A stretch of 64,000 nt of DNA from Neospora caninum Liverpool (lineage: Eukaryota > Apicomplexa > Conoidasida > Eucoccidiorida > Sarcocystidae): positions 4,768,514 through 4,832,513 of the forward strand of contig NC_018396.1 of NCBI RefSeq assembly GCF_000208865.1, written 5' to 3'. The first letter of the stretch is position 1, and each line of letters begins with the position of its first letter. This document shows, piece after piece, positions 23,901 through 35,969 of this stretch. The notes beneath the pieces were generated by a model. It searched no databases, had not been told where the DNA came from, and saw only the letters and a list, made by a program, of their open reading frames with translations. Made by a program: the position numbers and the translations under genes.

Positions 23901-25987
23901 TGTTTTACTCTTTGTTAGCAGGCACAGGAGAGAATCATGAGAAAACTGAATGAAACAAACTACAGACATGAGGGAGATGTGTTTGATGCGTGGAGTATAA
24001 CTGAGAGACATTTCTCCCAATGTTTACTTCAGCAGATGAGAGCTGCAATTCCGGACATCACTCCGTCGGGCTCTATCCTACAGGGGGCGGGGTTGGATGA
24101 GGGGGGACCGTCGCGGCGGCAGCAAACGATGCTCTCGAGAACCCTTCGCGCCTCCGTGCCATTGGCGCCCCTCGGCTCGCCGTAAACAGGGACTGTTGGT
24201 TTTTGGAAAAATCCACTAGCTCTCCCGTGTTTTTAGAGAGGCTGTCAGATCCAATCCCCATGACTCACCTCCCTGCTCTCCGAAGATGGCAAACGTCGGT
24301 GACTCCAGAAAAAACAAGTCTCTGGCTTCATCCCTCATTAGTCCTATTTGTCTTGGGGTGGAGTCTCGCAAGGCAGCTCCGATTTCTGACAGCGGTAAGC
24401 ATGGCAGCAACGATCAGTCTCTACCACCGGCAAGTGAGGACAGACGACGGGTAAGAATTTTTGATGAACAACAAATCTCCCTACGGTGTTCATCTCGGTT
24501 GTCCGTGTGAGCTAGATGCCGGGTAAATTGTCGACAAGGAGAACATAGCTGTTCTGGTAGTCGTTTCCAAGAGCGGAAAAAAAGCCACATTCTGTGTCCC
24601 TGGCGCCTCATTCGTTTGAGGTTCTCCGAGGAAACGCGAAGTACGCGCAGGTCTGCAACCTCTGTACAACAGAACCAAGCCCTTATGGAACAAGGCTGCA
24701 AGCGAATATACTCTCGTGGTACCGCTTACACTATTACGTTTTGGGGTAGGACCTGCTGTCAGTCCGTGTAAGTTTTACCACGTGCCATTACGCATCGATA
24801 TGGGTCAGTTGGAGCTTGCAATCCACCGGGGAACGCGAAAGAGCTGACAAGCCTATTCAGAAATGGATGACCCCGTAGCCAACGGTAATGTCCGTTACAT
24901 GAGTGCGCGTGCACAGTCATTTTTGCCCCTTCAAAGGAGACGCTTGAAAGCCGACTCCGTACCTAACTTGCTCATGCAATGAAACATCCATGAAAATGTC
25001 GGTATGCGCGTGTTGCGTCTGGCAATCAATTTCTTCTCAAACAGCACACCAGTCCTCACCTACAATGGTGACTCCCGGAACCGAACCTGGCGACCAGTTC
25101 AACTGCATTCCATTCCACAGATTGGCATCACCTGTTCTGGCAAGCAGTGCTGTTTCCTTGGTACCTTATTTTCGGAACCGTCTACTGACTGTCCTCTTCC
25201 CTCGACGACGGCTATCAGGCTGCGCCTCACACGTCGAGAACCGCACGACACTACTATCTTGACGAATGTTGGGCTCACAAATCTTTCATCCGACATCACA
25301 CATCGCATATCTGGGCAGCCAGAGTTAGGGAGGACGGGGGGCGGATCCCCCCCACTTCCTCCCACACACTCGGTTGGCTAACGGTTTTTTGGTACGTGTG
25401 TGGAATGCCCACGAACCAGCAGCAGAACGGCATAGTGGGCAACTAAATCTAGATGTCTTTCGCTGTAGAGACTCCTCTTCTCCATAAAGTGTTTAGCGGT
25501 CGGCCGACTTGCCTTCCCAACACGGAGGCCGTTGCCACAAGCCCGAGATTTAAAAAATCGCCACAACTTTGTGTGGCTTTTGATATTAAGAAACGAGAGA
25601 CCGAGTGGCATCCCCCCAATACCAGAGCGAGTCCGTGCCGCATGACCCTCTCAAGCACAAAGCAGGACAGCAACACGTCACCGCGCAGCCGACCAACCTT
25701 CTGGATGGTGAGTTAACCAAATGGTGTAGCGATCACTTTTTTGGCACCTCGCCGGCTGGCAGGCTTATTCCGCATAAACCGAGATTCGGCTTTCCAATCG
25801 CCGGATGCAGCTGTGTCACCACGTGCTCCACCCCAGAAGAACCGGAGGAGTCAGGGAAAACTCTATTTTGCACGTTGGGGACGCTGCATGTATAGTCTAG
25901 CTCTGCAGGAGACGTTGATCCTTCGAAGTGGTGCTATGGACAGAAACGGAAAAAGTATCATGAATTGATGTGTGAATGTAAGCCAGC
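23901..25987. repeat. SRS spacer with class U1 upstream region (5' of SRS-D, 3' of SRS-E)
   Basis: Copy of 15806-17911, offset about 8080 bp, nearly identical from about 24400 to 25870. No gene supported. Confidence 0.8.
24083..24106 (+). promoter_or_regulatory. G-rich block upstream of SRS-D
   Basis: Shorter version of the SRS-B block, beginning 183 bp before the SRS-D ATG, followed by the same GACCGTCGCGGCGGCAGC sequence. Plus strand is the template strand for the gene. Confidence 0.45.
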
Positions 25988-28023
25988 TCACATCATATTT
26001 GTCAACAGTAGAGGAAGACTGAAGAGAGAGGCGATACGTGTCATGCTCCATTTTCCAGCGCTACTTCCAGAGGCCTCGGGGGGTATCGTTGTGGTTTCAG
26101 AAGACGGCCCACTTGATCCGTCGCCGGCTTCTGCCTGTGCGACTGCTATGGCTATCTTGCATTCTGTCACTTTACCACCTTGGTTGGTGGTGCCCGCGCA
26201 CTTATAGTAAAGTGTCTTGGCTTGATCAGGAAGGTTTGGTACTGTCAGCGTGTAGGCTGAGGTGTCTGTTTTTCCTTTTTGGGAGGCGTGCTGCACCATG
26301 GAGGCGCCGGAAAGGGTGTGTGCTAGCAGGGCCTGGGAATCGCATGTGTCGGTTTCACAGACCTTATCAAAAAGTTGTGGAGTAAGATTTTGGTTGGCCC
26401 CGCAAGCAAAGGTTACCGATTGATTGGCAGAGGTAATTTGAAGATTGAGAGTATCACCGTCCTTGCAGGTGCCTGGACAGAAGACCACAAGCAAAAACAC
26501 AGCAAACACCAGAACAGTATATGGGAGCTCAATAGCGAAATCACACCCGCGTTCTATCGGAGACTACCGGCGCTGTTCAGCACGTTCTATTCGCTAGAAA
26601 GACGTCTACAACAGGCTCCCACCACCAGACTTACTTGTGGAATACCCATGTACGATCAACCCCATAGGCAGCCCAGTGGCACACATACGCCTACTATTCC
26701 TACTGCAGACCCTCCTCCAAAAACGAGCAGAGGAACTCCGTTGGGAACGTGTGCCGGGGTAAATGGTAGCCCCCCAAAGAATCGCCTAGTAAAGCAAAAC
26801 CAGAATGCTAAGCACCGTCGCCACACCGCCACAATATACCTGCCATTCCACCTCGACACTGCTGACGGGGGACATATCCATACGTCTCTGCAGCCTGGTA
26901 CGGATGGCTTGGGTTCATCGAAAAAGAGTGTTTCTCTGATTCGTCCCTGATCGCTGATGGAGAAACACTGCCTCGATATTAAGCACATCTCTGGCATCTT
27001 TCCTGTCCACCACATGTTTCGTCCACTGACGAATGAACGAAGTTGTGTGGTCGCGACAACTATGCACTTATAATCCTGATAAACTCGTGTGCCTCATTGG
27101 TTTCAGCTTTGTCGAGTGTCACGACTCCTTTCCTCTCTGCCATCCGCCACCTATCCATGTTGCCCTTTTCTCCCTAACGACACCTGGGTAAATCTCTTGA
27201 ACCCCCCTCTTCCGCAAATGGGCTGCCTCCTCCCCACCCCCCCGCCAAAGGACTTGCCGCAGGGGGGGGTCTAGGAGACTCCAGTGTCCCCGAGGAAAAT
27301 CCGAACTCCAGCCAGAGACCGTACCCATTCCCTGTCTCTGAAAGAGAACATGTTTGTCATGGGCCGGTGCAGAACGAATCCACAGACAAAGAACTGAAAC
27401 CAACTATTCCGGCTACTGCAATTGAGGTGTATTGTGAAGACTTTTGGTCGCAGGGAATTGCTCGGAAACTTACTGGGTTCAGGGTAATCAGTCAATTCCT
27501 CTTTGGGTGGTCCCCAAATTGAAATCTGAACCGTGCAGTTTTTCTCTTCAGGATCCTTGGGGACGGGTCCTCTGACGTCATGAGTGACTGTTTCTTGTTG
27601 CGTGGACGTGCATTTTACATAAATTGTGCTTGCTTGTGGAACCGATGTTGCGGTAATCGAACCGCCGCTGGCCGACGGCTGCCATTCAACACCTGTAAGT
27701 GTGGCTTCGACGGCGTTCGTGCAATCCGACGTTTCGCAGACCTTTTTGGCACCGGAGTTGCCTGGGGGAGGGGGATACAGATGTCCGACGCCGCTCGCAC
27801 AGGAAAAAGTAACTGGGCTGTTGCCTTTTGCATCGAGTTGCAAAACCGATTTCTGCAATGTACACTCGTTTTTTTCCGCAACTGAAAGTTGAACACGAAA
27901 ACTGCAAAGGAAAATCATGACGAAGCACGCACTCAGCCATGAACAAAAGGGATGACAAAACACCGTCCGCCTGCCAGCAGCGACCGTCGTGGCGGTCTTG
28001 AAGGCCCCTGGATTTTGCGTCAT
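25988..28023 (-). CDS. SRS-E: two-domain SAG1-related surface antigen, mosaic
   Basis: Exon 1 28023-27474, exon 2 26472-25988, intron 1001 bp (GTAAGT / CCAG), 344 aa. The upstream region (U1) and leader (TVFC, SVAEKNEC) resemble SRS-B and D. The D1 middle (QLDAKG, FSCASGVGHLYPPPPG) matches SRS-A and F, and its end (EATLTGVEWQPSASGG, HDVRGP) matches SRS-C. Six cysteines in D1; D2 of the VCETDTC type with six cysteines, nearly the same as C and F. Hydrophobic GPI signal at the end. It therefore joins three lineages within one gene, the pattern expected of gene conversion or unequal crossing-over in the array. Confidence 0.9.
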
Positions 28024-28207
28024 CGTTTTACTCTTTGTTAGCAGACACAGGAGAGAATCATGAGAAAACTCAATGGAACAAATTACAGAACCGTGGAAGA
28101 TGTGATAAATGTGTGGAGTAAAATTGAGAGACATTTTCCCAATTTTACTTCTGCAGATGAGAGCTACAATTGCTGCCAGTCGCTCCGTCGGGCTCTATCC
28201 GTAAATA

Positions 28208-28228
28208 GGGGGGCGGGGAGGAGGGGGG
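28208..28228 (+). promoter_or_regulatory. G-rich block upstream of SRS-E
   Basis: G-tracts of 4 to 6 bases starting 185 bp before the SRS-E ATG, matching the blocks before SRS-B and SRS-D in position and in the GACCGTCGCGGCGGCAG that follows. Confidence 0.45.
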
Positions 28229-28784
28229 ACCGTCGCGGCGGCAGAAAACGATGCTCTCGAGAACCCTTCGCGCCTCCGTGCCATTGGCGCCCCTCGGCTC
28301 GCCGAAAACAGGCATTGTCGGTTTTTGGAAAAATGCGCTAGCTCCCCCGTGTTTTTAGAGAGGCGGTCAGATCCAATCCCCATGACTCACATCCCTGCTC
28401 TCTGAAGAGAGCGAACGTTGCTGCCCCCCTCTAGAAAAAACAAGTCTGTGGCTTCACCCTCCATTCGTCGTATTTGTCTTGTCTCGCATGTCAGCCCCGA
28501 TTTCAGAAAGCGGTATGCATGGCAGCAACGATCAGTCTCTACCACCAGCGAGTGAGGACAGACGACGGGTAGGAAATTTCGGATGGACAACAAATCTTCC
28601 TACGATGCTCATCTTGGTTTGTCCATGTGAGTTAGATACCGAGGTAATTGCCAAAAGGGAGAACACAGCAGTTCTCGTAGCTGTTTCCAGGAGTGGAAGA
28701 GCCACATTCTCTGTCCCTGGCGCCTCACTCGTTTGAGGTTCTCTGAGCAAACGTGAAGTACGCACCGGTCCACAGCCTCTGGAC

Positions 28785-28838
28785 TACTGGTTTAGATCTT
28801 GAATGTCTTTGTTTACCCGATCCAAGTTCTATTGTGCT
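28785..28838 (+). repeat. Dispersed short element, copy 2 (insertion in the E-F spacer)
   Basis: Nearly identical to the reverse complement of 10344-10398 and recognisably similar, over a longer stretch ending in ATCATGTTAAG, to 61989-62078. It is part of a block of about 100 bp absent from the two sister spacers, so it is a real insertion. No clear target-site duplication. Confidence 0.75.
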
Positions 28839-30211
28839 TTTCATGACCATCATGTTAAGTGCATTAAGTATAGTGGTGTCCAGCGACAGAACCGAGCCCT
28901 TATGGAACAAGGCTGCGAGCGAATATACTCTCGTGGTACTGCTGACACTAATACATCTTGGGGTAGGACCTGCTGTCAGTCCGTGTAAGTTTTCACCATG
29001 TGTCAGCACGCATCGATATGGTTCAGTTCGAGCTTGCACTCCACCAGGAAACGAAAGAGCTGACAAGTCTATTCAGAAATGGATGACCCACGCAGACAAC
29101 GGTAATCTTCGTTGCATGAATGCGCGTGCACAGTCATTTTTGCCCCTTCAAAGGAGACGCTTAGAAGCCGACTCCGTACCTAACTTGCTCATGCAGTGAA
29201 ACACCCATGAAAATCTGGGTATGCACTTGTTGCGTATGGCAGTCCATTTCGTCTCGAACAGCATACCAGTCCTCACCTAAAATGGTAACTCACGGAACCT
29301 AACCTGGCGACCAGTTCAACTGCAATACATTCCACAGATTGGCATCACCTGTTCTGGCAAGCAGTGCTGTTTCCTTGGTACCTTCTTTTCGAAATCATAT
29401 ACTGCCTGTCCTCTTCTCTCGGCGACGGCTACCCGGCTGCGCCTTTTTACGTCGAGACACGCACGACACTACTATCTTCCCAAATGTTGCGCTCACAAAT
29501 CTGTCATCCGACATCCCACATCTCGTATCCGGGCAGCGAGAGTTAGGGAGGACTGTGGGCGGACCCCCCACACTCCCTCCCACAGACTCGGTTGGTTAAC
29601 GCCCTTTGGATGCGTGTGTGGAATGCCCAAGAACCACAGCAAAACTGAATAGCGGACAACTAAATCTAGATGTCTTTTGCTGCAGAGAAACCTCTTCTCC
29701 ATAAAGTGTTTACCGGCCGGCCGACTTCCCTTTTTTCCCAGCACGGCAGCCGTTGCCACAAACGCGAGTTCAAAAAACTCGCCACATCTTTGTATGGCTT
29801 TTGATATTAAGAAACGAGAGAGACCGAGTGGCATCCCCTCAATGCCAGAGCGAGTCCGTCCCGGATAACCCGCTCAAGCACAAAGCAGGACAGCAACACG
29901 TCACCGCGCAGCCGACCATCCTTCTGGATGATGAGTGAACCGAAATGGTGTAGTGATCCCTTGTTTGGCACCTCTCCGGCTGACCAGGCGTCTGCGCATA
30001 AACCATGATTCGGCTTTCCAATCGCCGGATGCAGCTGTGTCACCACGTGCTCCACCCCAGAAGAACCGGAGGAGTCAGAGAAAACTCTATTTTGCACGTT
30101 GGGGACGCTGCATGTATAGTCTAGCTCTGCAGGAGACGTTGATCCTTCGAAGTGGTGCTATGGACAGAAACGGAAAAAATATCATGAATTGATGTGTAAA
30201 TGTAAGCCAAC

Positions 30212-32275
30212 TCACATCATATTTGTCAACAGTAGAGGAAGACTGAAGAGAGAGGCGATACGTGTCGTGCTCCATTTTCCAGCGCTACTTCCAGAGGCCT
30301 CGGGGGGTATCGTTGTGGTTTCAGAAGACGGTCCACTTGATCCGTCGCCGGCTTCTGCTTTCGCGACTGCGATTGCTATTTTGCATTCTGTCGTTTTACT
30401 ACCTTGCTTGGCGGTGCCCGCGCACTTATAGTAAAGTGTCTTGGCTTGATCTGGAAGGTTTGGTACTGTCAGCGTGTAGGCTGAGGTGTCTGTTTTTCCT
30501 TTTTGGGAGGCATGCTGCACCATGGAGGCGCCGGAAAGGGTGTGTGCTAGCAGGGCCTGGGAATCGCATGTGTCGGTTTCACAGACCTTATCAAAAAGTT
30601 GTGGAGTAAGATTTTGGTTGGCTCCGCAAGCAAAGGTTACCGATTGATTGGCAGAGGTAATTTGAAGATTGAGAGTATCACCGTCCTTGCAGGTGCCTGG
30701 ACAGAAGACCACAAGCAAAAACACAGCAAACACCAGAACAGTATATGGGAGCTCAATAGCGAAATCACACCCGCGTTCTATCGGAGACTACCGGCGCTGT
30801 TCAGCACGTTCTATTCGCTAGAAAGACGTCTACAACAGGCTCCCACCACCAGACTTACTTGTGGAATACCCATGTACGATCAACCCCATAGGCAGCCCAG
30901 TGGCACACATACGCCTACTATTCCTACTGCAGACCCTCCTCCAAAAACGAGCAGAGGAACTCCGTTGGGAACGTGTGCCGGGGTAAATGGTAGCCCCCCA
31001 AAGAATCGCCTAGTAAAGCAAAACCAGAATGCTAAGCACCGTCGCCACACCGCCACAATACACCTGCCATTCCACCTCGACACTGCTGACGGGGGACAAA
31101 TCCATCCGTCTCTGCAGCCTGGTACGGATGGCTTGGGTTCATCGAAAAAGAGTGTTTCTCTGATTCGTCCCTGATCGCTGATGGAGAAACACTGCCTCGA
31201 TATTAAGCACATCTCTGGCATCTTTCCCGTCCACCACATGTTTCGTCCACTGACGAATGAACGAAGTTGTGTGGTCGCGACAACTATGCCCTCGTAATCC
31301 TGATAAACTCGTGTGCCTCATTGGTTTCAGCTTTGTCGAGTGTCACGACTCCTTTCCTCTCTGCCATCCGCCACCTATCCATGTTGCCCTTTTCTCGCCC
31401 TAACGACACCTGGGTAAATCTCTTGAACTCTCCTCTTCCGTAAATGGGCTGCATCCACCCCTCCCCCCCCACCGACATGCCAGTCATAGAAAGGACTTGC
31501 CGCATGGGGGCGTGTAGTGGACTCCAATGTCCCCGAGGAAAATCCGAAATCCGGCCACCGACCTTACACATTCCCGTTCTCTGAAAGAGGAAATGTTTGT
31601 CATGGTTGGATGCAGAACGAATCCAACGACAAAGAACTGAAACAAGGTGTTTGGAGTACTGCAATTGAGGCGTATTGTGAAGAGTTGTGGTCGCAGGGAA
31701 TTGCTCGCAAACTTACTGGGTTCAGGGTAATCAGCCGATCCTTGCTTCGGTGGTCCCCAAATTGAAATCTGAACCGTGCAGTTTTTCTCTTCAGTTCCCT
31801 GGGGGCCGGGTCCCCTGGCGTCATGTGTGACTGTTTCTTGTTGCGTGGGCGTGGAGGTGCATTTTACATAAATTGTGCTCGCTTGCGGAACCGATGCGGT
31901 GGTAATCGAACCGCCGTTGGAATTCGGGTTCCATTTAACACCTGTGAGTGTGACGTCTACGGCATCCGTGCAAGCCGACGTCTCGCAGACCTTCTTGCCA
32001 CCGGAGTTGCCTGGGGGAGGGGGATACAGATGTCCGACGCCGCTCCCACAGGAAAAAGTAACTGTCGTGTTGTCTTTTGCATCGAGTTGCAAAACCGACT
32101 TAGCCTGTGTACACTGGTTTTGTTCGGCAACTAAAAATTGAACACGGAAACTGCAAAGGAAAACCACGAGGAAGCATGCACTCAGCCCTGAACGCAAGGG
32201 ACGACAAAAAAACACCGGCCGCCTGCAAGAAGCTACCGTCGTTGCGGTTTCGAAGACCCCTGGATTTTGGGTCAT
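30212..32275 (-). CDS. SRS-F: two-domain SAG1-related GPI-anchored surface antigen
   Basis: Exon 1 32275-31717, exon 2 30696-30212, intron 1020 bp (GTAAGT / CCAG), 347 aa, the longest copy. First gene transcribed at the right edge of the array. D1 has six cysteines with the FSCGSGVGHLYPPPPG type and a two-residue-longer loop (TSTPTQQE). D2 is of the VCETDTC type and almost identical to SRS-E, and the intron shares a long nearly identical block with E (30770-31260 against 26550-27036). Upstream class U2. Signal core SACFLVVFLCSFRVQFLVAE; GPI signal after SAGKW. Confidence 0.9.
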
Positions 32276-33150
32276 TGTTATATTGCCTCCTAAGGGATAC
32301 AAGAGACGCACGAGAAAATTGAATAACAAAGCCCCAAAAACGTGGCAGATGTGCTCCTCTTGTAGATTGTAAACCAGAGAGCTGCGTACCAAGTTCACTT
32401 CTCTAGCTGAGTGCTGAAATTCGTAGCAATACTCGTGGGTTGTCTTGTAGGCGGAATGGGCGAAGCGCGGGGTTTGCGGTAGCCGCCAAAAAGAGGTACT
32501 GAGAAACGTCTAGCCCGTCCGTGCGGCTGTCGCCTGGTGGTTCGCCGAAAACGGGCAGTGCTCATTGTGCTCATCACGCGAAAAACCCACTTTTCTTCTC
32601 GTGTTTGATGTGAAGCATGGCAAATCAACTCACGCGTCCCGGCTCCTCAATTTTCCAAATACAGAAAAACGGGGCTGCCTCGAGAAACATGCAGCCTTCC
32701 TGTCTCTCCGCTGTCCCCTCTGTTTCAGTGCGCAGCGGCACCTTCCAGGTCCGTCGCCAGAAACCCGCGACTCAGGTAGAAGCGGCAGGTCACCGCCATT
32801 GGCGGGTGTGGAGCACCGATTGGTAGCATATTTTATGTAGGCAGCAACCTTTCTGTCGCAAGGAAACGCTGTGTCTGTGGTCCAGATAGCACTCCCCCAG
32901 AAATGGAACACGCGTGCCAAGATGGATGTTTTTCAGTGCAGAGACATAACCGTTCTCGTCCCCATTCCGTCACACTTGATTGAGGTTCTCCGAGCCGATG
33001 CAAGATAAGCAACCACCACAGCTTCAGAAAACACAACAGGTACTGGCTGTAGTTAAAGATACAATGGTGCAAACGAGTGTACCCTCGTGCTACTGTCTAC
33101 ACCGCTGCCACACCTGCTGGGATGACATATTTCACTGTCCGTGAGAGGGG
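32276..33150. repeat. Right-edge copy of the class U2 SRS upstream region
   Basis: Matches the SRS-proximal part of the other U2 spacers (for instance 32590-32830 against 12010-12260) and then loses similarity around 33.1 kb. This is the right boundary of the array, in the 5' flank of SRS-F. Confidence 0.7.
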
Positions 33151-35969
33151 TTAACACATGTCAGCAAACGTTGCCATATCATGCAGCTGCGCTTGCAGTC
33201 CACCTGAGCAAGAAAGACCTAGGAGCTGGCAAAAGACTATACATCAGCAGGAGAGGAACTGTCGCATGTCGAGGCAGGTGTTGAAGGTTTGGTGGCGATG
33301 CATTTTCACTTGCAGCCGTGGCACGGCAGCCGTTTATAGTTCGAATTGCAAATTTTCAATACTGAAACTATCTGGCCATCCTAACGCCCGCTGAAACCGA
33401 CTCTTCACGATCACAGTAGACTCCTGGCACAACACCTCGGTGATCTGCCCAGAAAACCGTTCTGGGGCTGTTCTGAGCACTATCCAGTTTTGCTTCCACC
33501 GTGCCCTCGCGCAGAGTTCCGGGACGGTTGCCTGACGCGTCACAGTACCCAGTTTCCGATCAAAACACTTTCAAATGGGATCTTCGAACACAAGAAAATC
33601 GAACCAAGAGTACGCGTAAACGTGGAGAGAGAATACCTCCCAACACCACAGACTCTCCGCAGTTATGCCGCGAAGAATCAGTTGTACATGCCGTGTGGCA
33701 ACAGGTGACACCATGGAAAGTTACATTTTGCAGTTCACGAGAAGCCGTGTAGGAGACGGCTTGGCATTTGTAGTTGAACATATTTTCACATGCATATTTA
33801 TTTATATATATATAACTATTTTTATCCACAATCTTGCCACCGAGGGATGTACAGCACTTCCACACGTAGTTCACTCAGCACTCCCCACATGCATACATAC
33901 ATGCAACTGTTCTACTTCGGTATTAACTTCTGCTCAAAGCATTCAAACTCGCCAGACGAAAACAAACCCAACACACTCCTCAGTTTTGGAATCCCACGGC
34001 TGCCTTTTGTGGAAGTACGCGACCTCGCTGTTCCTGTGTGAGATGCTGCGCAAGAGTCGCTCGTCAAAATGCTCTCTGTTTGGGACTTGTCTGTACGAAG
34101 TGCCATCCATCCTGCTGCTACTTCTCTAACTATATGTTGAACGCTGCCATTTTGAGCTGCAGTTTTATGATCAGTCTCTGTGTACATATACCACCACGTG
34201 GCCCGGATATTCATGGACAAGTCTTACATGGTATCATGCAGGGTTCCCGAAGCTCCGAAGCATGGCCGTGTTGTGATGTGGTCTCTGAATGCGGAATACG
34301 GACGTATGAACACCGCTGGTTGCCTCTTGGGAGCACAAAACCACTTGGGACCGCATTCGAACTGTGTTGTTTCATCCTAACTTTCCCATTCCACTTCAAG
34401 TTGGTTCAAGGGCTGGCCAAGCTGCCAACCGCCGTCCCGTCCATCCTAAAATTTTGCCTCGTTAAACGTAAGTAGGTTTTGCTTAGTGGCGTACGGCTTT
34501 TCTCTCGCACCTATCACCAAAAACCTTCCTAGGAGAAGTGTTTGGCATTTTGCTGGGACAAACTTGAACTGCTGGAGGTAAATTGTGGTTGCCCGTACTC
34601 GTGTGAACGCTTCGCACTGCCGTGGGCACTGTTCCACGTAACTGAACTCAACCCACACTTTTATCCGCTCTGTTTTATTTTAAACACACCCGAAATCCTA
34701 CAAAGTTTGTTTTGGGAATGTCCTCTGTCCACAGTTGGGGGCCCGTTTGCTAACGAGTATTCTACAGAGCTGCCTCGTATACAGCCTGTCCTCATCAGCG
34801 TTTATTTTGTGCTGAATTCTGCGCGCTCCACCGTAATTATCCGCTCCTCACTTCACCACGGAAGAACGGATCCAACGAAGGAAAAGAAGTTGCTCGAGGA
34901 GGCACGAGAGTAGACCCTCCACTGCGTTGTTTGGCCCTAGAGCAGTGACCAGCCCCCTCTTGCATGCATTCTGTTGCCAGGAAGAAGCCGAAGGCCGAGA
35001 AAGACCTTGAATGTGTGCCCGCATGCTGTCCCTGGTCTGCTGATTTTTCGTCGGGATGGTACGCTCTATTGTACGGAGAACACCCTGGGGGGTTGTTGGA
35101 GCGCAGGAAGTGGGAGGCGCATGGATCCCCTCGTTTTGTTGCCGTAACAACTTCGAGATGAAGTAGGAAAGAATTCCGGGGTCGCAGCAACTCTCACGGC
35201 CGCTCGCTCTTGGTTTCCCGTGGATCCTTGCGTGCATTATTCGTCGGCGACTTTTTCTTTTCTCTGCATCAGCTGGCCTCTCCTCTCTTGCCTCGGTGTG
35301 TCCTGTCTCCCTTTCTCGTGAGTTTTTACTTTGCAACACAACCAACTTTTCTTGCCTTCGGCCCCTCACAACAAGCAGCAGCTGTGCGAGAGTCACTCCG
35401 GCATAATTTTGGTTAACCGCGTACGGAAACCGATTTCCTTTCTCCTGATATTCTCTTCCTCCTCGTCTCTTCTTTCCTGTGGTTCTCGGGTAACCACTTT
35501 TCGAAGTTCTACCTGGATCCACAAAGTGGTTTCTCGCCCTCTACCTCGTTCCCGCCATTTTCGAGCTTTCTCTGCAAATCACCCCAGACTCACGACGCCG
35601 TGGCCCTCCTCGGCTTTCGGTTCTGGTGGCGTTTCCCCTCAGCTGTCCCTTTTTCTTTGGATCAGTCGTCTTTTGGGTTTGGTATTCAGGATTCAAAATC
35701 TCGTCTTTGGCTGTCCATTTTAGAGCCATACCCCCTCCTCACTGGATCAGCAGACCGCGGTGCTTCGAGTCGGCGTCCGCGAACTGCATGCTGTAGAAGA
35801 AAAGGATTCGAGGTTGTTCGGGGTCTTTCTTGCCACTTTACATTCGACAAGTGATCGGCGGAGACCCGCCTTGGCGCGAATCCTCCGCAAAGTTCTCGGT
35901 TTTCCTCACCCCCGCGGACCGGTTCCCTTCTTGTCTTTCTCCGCTTTTCTCACTTCCTCGCTCGACGAA
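33151..35969. other. Intergenic, array edge to eIF2-gamma
   Basis: The right part, from about 35.2 kb, is pyrimidine-rich and probably holds the promoter and 5' leader of eIF2-gamma. Frames at 34848-35522 (-) and 35331-35723 (+) are compositionally biased shadows. No gene supported. Confidence 0.5.

Larger units (their letters stand above)
11935..28100. repeat. Tandem duplication of about 8.1 kb (units about 11935-20030 and 20033-28100)
   Basis: Landmarks recur at 8.07-8.10 kb: 12044/20142, 14640/22736, 16908/24990 and the stops 17912/25988. Spacers and intron blocks are close to identical, while parts of D1 are clearly different, so identity is patchy. Each unit holds a U2 spacer, one B/D gene, a U1 spacer and one C/E gene. 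Confidence 0.85.
28024..30211. repeat. SRS spacer with class U1 upstream region (5' of SRS-E, 3' of SRS-F)
   Basis: Third U1 spacer, more diverged than the other two. It contains an extra block of about 100 bp at roughly 28782-28882 that the other two U1 spacers lack at the equivalent place (compare 16570-16590 and 24655-24670). No gene supported. Confidence 0.75.
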
